A stretch of DNA of 64,000 nt from an uncultured Pelagibacteraceae bacterium (GTDB taxonomy: Bacteria; Pseudomonadota; Alphaproteobacteria; Pelagibacterales; Pelagibacteraceae): contig CACIZU010000002.1 in NCBI GenBank assembly GCA_902591185.1, positions 1 through 64,000 of the forward strand, in the 5' to 3' direction. Of the stretch, positions 58,570 through 64,000 are shown in pieces (position 1 is the stretch's first letter; every line of letters starts with the position of its first letter). The notes beneath the pieces are model-generated. The model was not told the origin of the DNA and did not search any database. It saw only the letters and a list, made by a program, of their open reading frames with translations. Position numbers and translations under genes: made by a program.

Positions 58570-58586
58570 GATATATAATAATATTT

Positions 58587-58847
58587 ATGGATATAAATCA
58601 GTTAATTGCAATTATAAAAAACAAACTACAAAATCAAATTGATATTGAAAGTATTAATATTGACGACAAATCATTTCTTCATAAAAATCATGCCAGTGAT
58701 CAAGAGGGTAAATTTCATTTAAAGATTACCTTAAAATCTCTTGAACTAAAAAAATTGTCTAAAATAGAGAGCAACAAAAAGGTTTATAAAGTTTTAGATC
58801 AAGAATTAAAAGAATTTATACACTCAATACAAATTTTAATTACTTAA
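58587..58847 (+). CDS. bolA: BolA-family protein
   Basis: An 86-residue BolA. It contains the HASDQEGKFHLKITLKSLEL region with the conserved His and the helix-turn near KVLDQELKEFIHSIQILI. BolA proteins pair with monothiol glutaredoxins and help in iron-sulfur and stress regulation. Divergent from the J-domain gene with 17 bases between the start codons, so the two promoters must overlap or lie within the coding regions. Its end overlaps aroB on the other strand by 12 bases. Confidence 0.85.
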   Translation: MDINQLIAIIKNKLQNQIDIESINIDDKSFLHKNHASDQEGKFHLKITLKSLELKKLSKIESNKKVYKVLDQELKEFIHSIQILIT

Positions 58848-59942
58848 TTCTTTTTTTAAAAATAAACCTACTCTTTTTTTGCTAAATTCTTTATTAATTA
58901 AAGGAGAACCAATTTTTTTTAATAAAACAAGATTAATTTTATTTGAATTATTTTTTTTATCTTTAAGCATAAAGGATAGAATTTTATTTAAATCTTTAAC
59001 TTTAAAAAATTTATTTAAATTATATGGTAAGTTACAGTTGTAGATATGATTTATAATTGAATTACGCTCTTTTTTTTTGAGCAAATTGTTCTTTAAACTA
59101 AAATTTAAAGCTGTTTTCATTCCAAAAATAACTGCTTCTCCATGATTTAGTTTTTTTGAATAACCTAAGGATGCTTCATAAGCATGAGCAAACGTGTGTC
59201 CAAAGTTTAAAATTTTTCTTAATCCTTTCTCTTTCTCATCTTTTTCAACAATATTTCTTTTGATTTTACAGCTTTCATGAATAGTTTTTTCAATAAATGG
59301 AGATGAAAGATTAAATATTTTTTTACTATTTTTATTTAAAAAATTATAAAAATTTTTATTAGCAATTAGAGAATGTTTTAAAATTTCACCATAACCACAA
59401 ATTATTTCTCTTTTTGGAAGAGTTTTTAGAAATTGAATATCAGTAATAACTAAATTTGGTTGATAGAAACTGCCTATTAAATTTTTTCCATATTTAGTAT
59501 TTACTCCAGTTTTTCCTCCGATAGAGGAATCAACTTGAGATAAAAGAGTAGTTGGCACATTTATAAATTTCATGCCCCTCTTAAATAAGCTAGCTGTAAA
59601 ACCACTTACGTCACCTGTTATTCCGCCACCTATAGAAATTAAACAGTCGTTCCTAGAAAAATTTTTATTTAGCAAGATATTTAAAATTTTGTTTACACTA
59701 TTCATATTTTTATTAATTTCACTTGCTTTAAAAAAATAAACATAGACATTTTTTTTATTTAAGGATTTTTTAACTTTAGAAATAATTTTTTTTGAAATTT
59801 TTTTGTCAACGATAAGCAAACATTGTTTGAAGTTAAGTGAATTATCTTTGATAATTTTTGAAATACTCGATATCAAGTTAGATCCAATTATAATTGGATA
59901 AGCTTGAGTTTTTGTTTTAATTTTTAACTTAATTTGTCTCAT
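58836..59942 (-). CDS. aroB: 3-Dehydroquinate synthase
   Basis: A 368-residue AroB, second step of the shikimate pathway. Motifs include SIGGGITGDVSGFTASLFKR (about 103-122), VPTTLLSQVDSSIGGKTGVN and KNLIGSFYQP. The metal-binding residues are found in the Glu of GYGEILKHSL and the His residues of ILNFGHTFAHAYE and LNHGEAVIFGM. It converts DAHP into 3-dehydroquinate with NAD and a divalent metal. It starts 14 bases inside the aroK gene, so translation is coupled. Its 3' end overlaps bolA. Confidence 0.95.
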   Translation of the reverse strand: MRQIKLKIKTKTQAYPIIIGSNLISSISKIIKDNSLNFKQCLLIVDKKISKKIISKVKKSLNKKNVYVYFFKASEINKNMNSVNKILNILLNKNFSRNDCLISIGGGITGDVSGFTASLFKRGMKFINVPTTLLSQVDSSIGGKTGVNTKYGKNLIGSFYQPNLVITDIQFLKTLPKREIICGYGEILKHSLIANKNFYNFLNKNSKKIFNLSSPFIEKTIHESCKIKRNIVEKDEKEKGLRKILNFGHTFAHAYEASLGYSKKLNHGEAVIFGMKTALNFSLKNNLLKKKERNSIINHIYNCNLPYNLNKFFKVKDLNKILSFMLKDKKNNSNKINLVLLKKIGSPLINKEFSKKRVGLFLKKELSN

Positions 59943-60441
59943 AAATTTTTAAAATTTTGTTAACAATTTCATTTTTAGATAGATTATCACATTTAATTTC
60001 ATGTAAAGCTTTAGAATAAATGTTAGATCGTTTTTTTATTAAATCAATTAATTCATTATCTGTTGCATTAAAAGCCAAAGGTCTTTTTTTGCTATTTTTA
60101 ATTCTATTTATCAATATTTTATCGTCCCAATTTAGCCAAAAAGAGAAATGATTTTTTAAAATCTCTTTTCTTATATTTTTATTTATAAATGATCCACCTC
60201 CAATAGAAATAACTGTCGAACTTAATTTCAATTTTTTTAAAGTAATTTCCTCTTCAAATTTTCTAAAATAGGCTTCACCCTTGGTTTCAAATATTTTTTT
60301 AACAGATATTCCTAATTCTTTTTCAATTTCTTTATCAATATCGACGAAATCTAATTTTAATTTTGTTGCAATGAGTGAACCGATAGAACTCTTTCCAGAT
60401 CCCATCATTCCTAAAAAAACAAGATTTTCTTTTGATTTCAT
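59929..60441 (-). CDS. aroK: Shikimate kinase
   Basis: A 170-residue P-loop kinase that phosphorylates shikimate. Walker A is GMMGSGKSSIG (about 11-21), the shikimate-binding DIDKEIE is near 36, ISIGGGSF is the third motif and KKRPLA is in the lid region. The ATG at 60439-60441 is preferred: an upstream in-frame start at 60504 would add 21 residues that match nothing in the family and would overlap the divergent small gene at 60499. It is co-transcribed with aroB (14-base overlap). Confidence 0.93.
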   Translation of the reverse strand: MKSKENLVFLGMMGSGKSSIGSLIATKLKLDFVDIDKEIEKELGISVKKIFETKGEAYFRKFEEEITLKKLKLSSTVISIGGGSFINKNIRKEILKNHFSFWLNWDDKILINRIKNSKKRPLAFNATDNELIDLIKKRSNIYSKALHEIKCDNLSKNEIVNKILKIYETN

Positions 60442-60498
60442 AAGTTTCTTTATTGAAAAAACACAAATATGTCTTAATTTGAAATTAACTAAAGTTAT

Positions 60499-60681
60499 AT
60501 GCAATTTAATAAAATTACAAGTTCAGGCAAAACTAATATAGCTGTACTAGTCGTTAAATCTATTATTGGGCTTGCAGTTATTTTAGGTCTTGTTTTTTTT
60601 CTTAATAAAATTGATTTTCCAGCCCCAAAAAAAGAAATAGAAAAAATTATCCAAAATGAAAATTTTAAAATTGTTAAATAA
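60499..60681 (+). CDS. Small single-pass membrane protein, unknown
   Basis: A 60-residue protein with a short Lys/Ser-rich N-terminus, one hydrophobic helix (about residues 14-36: NIAVLVVKSIIGLAVILGLV) and a basic/acidic C-terminal tail (FPAPKKEIEKIIQNENFK). No family is recognised. Its gene starts 57 bases upstream of the divergent aroK start and overlaps the next gene by 26 bases, so it is translationally linked to the exported protein that follows. The N-in membrane-anchored layout suggests an envelope role. Confidence 0.65.
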   Translation: MQFNKITSSGKTNIAVLVVKSIIGLAVILGLVFFLNKIDFPAPKKEIEKIIQNENFKIVK

Positions 60682-62410
60682 GAAAAATTTATCAATTATA
60701 ACTATTTACTTACTGTCATCTATCTCTCTAATTGCCGAGAATAAGCCCATAGATATTTGGAACATAGAAAAAAAGGAGGTAGAAGTTGCTACTGAAGAAA
60801 TTTTATCGCTAGAAAAAATATCTGAAAACAGTATTTATAAAATGCAAGCAGATAAAAAAAAAAATTCTATTAAATTAGATCAAGAATTAGACTCAAAAGA
60901 AATTAAAATTGCAGGATTATATGATCCAGAAGAATATGGCTTGAGTATTAATATGTGGTCAAATTCAGATGGTTTAAAATTAAGAAATCTTTTTGATAAA
61001 ATAAATAAGTATAATCTATCAAAAGATGCTTCTGAAATTCTTAATATCTCAATGTTGACGAATGCATATTATCCAAATCAAAATATTACAGAACAAGAGT
61101 TTTTAAATTTTAAATCAGAATGGTTAATTAAAGACTCAAACTTTGAACTGATTGAAAAATATCTAATAAAAAATCAAATTATAAATTTACATCCAAATTT
61201 GACTAGATATTTGGTTGACAGATATTTATCACAATCAAATGTAAAAAAATCATGTGAAATTTTTTCTAAGATAAACGAACCTATTGAAGATGATTACTTA
61301 TCAAAATTTAATTTATATTGTTTAATCAATTATGGTAGAAATGAAGAAGCACAACTAATTTTAGATTTAAAAAAAGAGTTAGGTTTTCAAGATGATTATT
61401 ATGAAGAAAAAATTAATTATTTATTTGGTTATATAGAAGAGGTTAATAAAGAAATTTCAGAAAAATCTATTTTAGATTTTCATTTAGCTCATAGAACTAA
61501 TACTGAATTTTCTTATGAGCCTAACAAGGAAACACCAAAATTAATTTGGAAATATCTATCAACATCAAATTTACTTTATAATATTCAGGATATTGAAATT
61601 ACTGATTTTGATAAAATTTCAACAATAGAAAAAGCTACTCATGATAAAAATTATTCAGAAGAAGAGTTATTTGAGTTTTATAAGCGATTTCAATTTAGTT
61701 TAAATCAATTACTAAATACCAAAGAGTCTTATAAATCTTTATTTCCAATAGAAGGAAGAGCTCTTGTGTATCAAAGGTTGCTTTTAACTGAAGAGCCAAA
61801 GTTAAAACTTGAGTTGATTAAAATTTTAAAGGATATATTTGAAGAAGAAGGTATCGGTAATGCATTTGATGAAGAATTGAAAAATTTTTTAAACCAAATA
61901 GATGAAGAAGATATCCCATCTAATTTCACGACTTTTTATAATGATAATGTTAAAAATGAAGATGTCATTGATAAAAAGATTAAATTTAATAACAAAGTTT
62001 TACATCAATCTAAGTTAGTAAATTATTTTAATGGAGATTATGCAAAATCTAAAGTTGAGGAAGATCTAAATAAATTTTTAAAAAAAATTAAAAAGGATAA
62101 AAAATATTTCTTATCTAAAAAAGATATAATTTTTATTGAAGCATTAAAATCAGATGGAATAAAAATTTCAAAAAAATATGAAGGTCTATACGAAATAAAT
62201 AAATCTGAAATGCCAGCAGATATCCAGTTAATGATAGATAATAAAGAAATAGGAGCAGCATTATTAAGAGTTGTAGAAGTGATTGGTCCAGAAAAAATAG
62301 AAGATATTGACGATGATACTGTTTATTTTATAATTAATACTTTAAATCAATTAAATGTTGATTTAATTAGAAATAAACTTTTGCTAAAAGTTCTTCCTTT
62401 AAAAGTTTAG
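60656..62410 (+). CDS. Exported alpha-helical protein of unknown function
   Basis: A 584-residue protein with an N-terminal signal peptide (MKILKLLNKKNLSIITIYLL, cleavage probably after SLIA near 27). The mature part is rich in Glu, Lys, Asn and Ile, with repeated helix-pair segments such as NLTRYLVDRYLSQSNVKKSC and NLYCLINYGRNEEAQLILDL that look like solenoid (TPR-like) helices. Nothing catalytic is seen and no family is recognised. A periplasmic or outer-surface scaffold is possible. It starts inside the 60-codon gene upstream and is followed by def after 25 bases. Confidence 0.75.
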   Translation: MKILKLLNKKNLSIITIYLLSSISLIAENKPIDIWNIEKKEVEVATEEILSLEKISENSIYKMQADKKKNSIKLDQELDSKEIKIAGLYDPEEYGLSINMWSNSDGLKLRNLFDKINKYNLSKDASEILNISMLTNAYYPNQNITEQEFLNFKSEWLIKDSNFELIEKYLIKNQIINLHPNLTRYLVDRYLSQSNVKKSCEIFSKINEPIEDDYLSKFNLYCLINYGRNEEAQLILDLKKELGFQDDYYEEKINYLFGYIEEVNKEISEKSILDFHLAHRTNTEFSYEPNKETPKLIWKYLSTSNLLYNIQDIEITDFDKISTIEKATHDKNYSEEELFEFYKRFQFSLNQLLNTKESYKSLFPIEGRALVYQRLLLTEEPKLKLELIKILKDIFEEEGIGNAFDEELKNFLNQIDEEDIPSNFTTFYNDNVKNEDVIDKKIKFNNKVLHQSKLVNYFNGDYAKSKVEEDLNKFLKKIKKDKKYFLSKKDIIFIEALKSDGIKISKKYEGLYEINKSEMPADIQLMIDNKEIGAALLRVVEVIGPEKIEDIDDDTVYFIINTLNQLNVDLIRNKLLLKVLPLKV

Positions 62411-62435
62411 AAATTATAATAAAATAAACTCATTA

Positions 62436-62951
62436 ATGGCTATTAAAACTATCATAATCGAACCAAATAAATTGCTTAGACAGATTTCAAAACCTGTCAA
62501 GAATGTTGGTAAAGAAGAACAGCAACTCATGGATGAAATGTTGGAAACAATGTACGACGCTAATGGAATAGGTCTTGCAGCAATTCAAATAGGTATTCCA
62601 AAAAGAATTATAGTAATGGATATTGGTAAAGATGAAAAAAAAGAACCCAGATATTTTGTTAATCCAATTATTTTGAATAAAGATCCAATTAAAAATACAC
62701 ATGAAGAAGGATGTTTGTCGGTGCCAGAGCAATTTGCGGAAATAGATAGACCAAGTAAATGCGAGGTAGAGTATCTTGATTATAATGGAAAAAAACAATT
62801 ATTAAAAGCTGATGGACTACTTGCAACATGTATTCAGCATGAAATGGATCATTTAGAAGGAATATTATTTATTGATTACCTATCAAAATTAAAAAAATCC
62901 ATGATTATAAAAAAACTATCTAAATTAAAATCAAATACTGCAGTCTTTTAA
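62436..62951 (+). CDS. def: Peptide deformylase
   Basis: A 171-residue metallo-deformylase that removes the formyl group from new proteins. The three family motifs are complete: GIGLAAIQIG (about 45-54), EGCLSVPE (about 91-98, metal-binding Cys) and QHEMDHLEGILFID (about 133-146, the two His and the catalytic Glu). Full length. It is followed directly by fmt, giving the common def-fmt pair; the two together handle formylation and deformylation of the initiator Met. Confidence 0.96.
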   Translation: MAIKTIIIEPNKLLRQISKPVKNVGKEEQQLMDEMLETMYDANGIGLAAIQIGIPKRIIVMDIGKDEKKEPRYFVNPIILNKDPIKNTHEEGCLSVPEQFAEIDRPSKCEVEYLDYNGKKQLLKADGLLATCIQHEMDHLEGILFIDYLSKLKKSMIIKKLSKLKSNTAVF

Positions 62952-62954
62952 TTG

Positions 62955-63878
62955 ATGGCAAAAAAGATTGTTTTTATGGGCACGCCAATGTTTGCTGTAC
63001 CCATTTTGAAATCATTATATCAAAATGGTTATCCAATATCAGATGTATATACACAACCTCCTCAAAAATCACAGAGGGGACAGAAAATAAATAAATCGCC
63101 CATACAAGGTATTGCCGAAACTTTAAATTTAGATTTTAGAACTCCAAAATATTTAAAAGATAATAATGAAGAATATGAATATTTTAAAAGTATAGATGTT
63201 GATCTTGCAATAGTTGTTGCTTATGGACAAATCATTCCAAAAGAATTTCTAAGTTTAACTAAAAAAGGATTTATTAATATTCATGCATCTCTTTTGCCAA
63301 AATGGAGAGGAGCAGCGCCTATACAAAGATCTATAATGAATCTTGATAAAGAGACAGGAATTAGTGTTATGAAAATAGCAGAACAACTTGATACAGGTCC
63401 AGTATGCAATACTTATAAAATAAATTTAGAAAACAATTTAAACGCCAGTGATGTTGCCGACAAATTATCTTCAATAGCAGCTGAGAAAATATTAGATAAT
63501 ATTGATAATATTTTGGAAGATAAAGCAAAATTTATTGATCAAGATAATTCAAAAGCAACATATGCATCTAAAATTCAAAAGACTGAAGGTGAAATAAATT
63601 GGAATAATGAGGCAAAAATTATTATTGGAAAAATAAATGGTTTATATCCTGTGCCAGGTGCATTCTTTATATATAAAGGAGAAAGATACAAAATTTTAAA
63701 AGCAGAAATTGGTGATGGTATTGGAAAACCAGGAGAAATTATTTCTGATTATTTAGAGGTTGTTTGTGGGGGTAAACAGACAATAAAAATTAAAGAAATA
63801 CAAAGACAAGGAAAAAAGCCTCAAAATATTGGTGAATTTAGGCTTGGTTCGCAAATAAAAAAGGGCACAGTTATTTAA
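62955..63878 (+). CDS. fmt: Methionyl-tRNA formyltransferase
   Basis: A 307-residue protein that formylates initiator Met-tRNA with 10-formyl-tetrahydrofolate. IVFMGTPMFAVPILKSL opens the Rossmann-like domain, the catalytic NIHASLLPKWRGAAPIQ (about 109-125) has Asn and His, and ETGISVMKIAEQLDTGPV follows. The C-terminal tRNA-binding OB fold includes YPVPGAFFIYKG. I use the ATG at 62955; a TTG three bases earlier is less likely. The truA ATG overlaps nothing but begins directly after its stop codon. Confidence 0.96.
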   Translation: MAKKIVFMGTPMFAVPILKSLYQNGYPISDVYTQPPQKSQRGQKINKSPIQGIAETLNLDFRTPKYLKDNNEEYEYFKSIDVDLAIVVAYGQIIPKEFLSLTKKGFINIHASLLPKWRGAAPIQRSIMNLDKETGISVMKIAEQLDTGPVCNTYKINLENNLNASDVADKLSSIAAEKILDNIDNILEDKAKFIDQDNSKATYASKIQKTEGEINWNNEAKIIIGKINGLYPVPGAFFIYKGERYKILKAEIGDGIGKPGEIISDYLEVVCGGKQTIKIKEIQRQGKKPQNIGEFRLGSQIKKGTVI

Positions 63879-64000
63879 ATGGCTAGGTATCAACTCCTTA
63901 TTGAATATGTGGGTACAGATTTTAGAGGGTGGCAAATTCAAAAAAAAGGATCAACTATTCAAGGGCTTATTCAAGAAAAACTCACAAAACTTCTAAAAGA
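63879..64000 (+). CDS. truA: tRNA pseudouridine synthase A (5' part only)
   Basis: The gene is cut by the window edge; about 40 codons are visible. They begin [20 protein letters not shown] and continue with the Gln/Gly segment [15 protein letters not shown], the standard start of TruA, in which the catalytic Asp comes further on, outside this window. TruA makes pseudouridine at positions 38-40 of tRNA anticodon arms. The ATG directly follows the fmt stop, so it is part of the def-fmt-truA operon. Confidence 0.93.
   Translation, partial: MARYQLLIEYVGTDFRGWQIQKKGSTIQGLIQEKLTKLLK

Overview
The window looks like a piece of a SAR11 (Pelagibacterales) alphaproteobacterial chromosome. The evidence is the very high A+T content, the almost absent intergenic space, many genes that overlap by 1-17 bases, and alphaproteobacterial signature genes and gene orders: a SUV3-type helicase next to a 7Fe ferredoxin and CarD, RegB-type kinase, CobS/CobT beside a J-domain protein and BolA, homodimeric AceE, and TAXI-type TRAP transport. 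This assignment is from protein character and gene order only; no database search was run.

Layout. 1-7000: a YqaA/DedA-like membrane protein, tRNA-Leu(CAA), a long-chain acyl-CoA ligase, an extremely basic 31-residue miniprotein with its own promoter and terminator, and a leftward block of helicase, TerB-like protein, ferredoxin and CarD. 7100-15500: acetoacetyl-CoA synthetase and an aminotransferase, a TAXI TRAP transporter (binding protein and fused permease separated by a hairpin terminator), GMP reductase, a thioesterase, a 32-residue membrane microprotein and tRNA-Arg(ACG). 15700-28500: pyruvate dehydrogenase E1 (carrying an extra lipoyl domain) and E2, a DMT exporter, UppP, glutamate synthase GltD-GltB and an alpha/beta hydrolase. 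28570-38150: a GT4 glycosyltransferase followed by the translation block thrS-infC-rpmI-rplT-pheS-pheT-lepA.

38190-51820 is a surface-glycan island: cupin, GDP-mannose 4,6-dehydratase, a polytopic membrane protein, a GT2 on the opposite strand, then five tightly coupled genes (an unknown protein with an RxD-like segment, a divergent phosphofructokinase-like kinase, a glycosyltransferase fused to a uronate-isomerase-like amidohydrolase domain, a sugar nucleotidyltransferase and an AsnB-type amidotransferase). tRNA-Ser(GGA), two GT9 glycosyltransferases and an FkbM methyltransferase follow. The five-gene module is the best candidate here for an undescribed system; I infer that it makes and transfers an unusual, possibly amidated, sugar.

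51950-64000 returns to core genes: gyrB-regB, then on the opposite strand cobT, cobS and a J-domain gene, then bolA, aroB/aroK (leftward), two envelope-associated hypothetical proteins, def, fmt and the start of truA, which is cut by the window edge. No rRNA, CRISPR array, insertion sequence, integrase or phage gene was seen, and there is no gene-free stretch longer than 300 bases.
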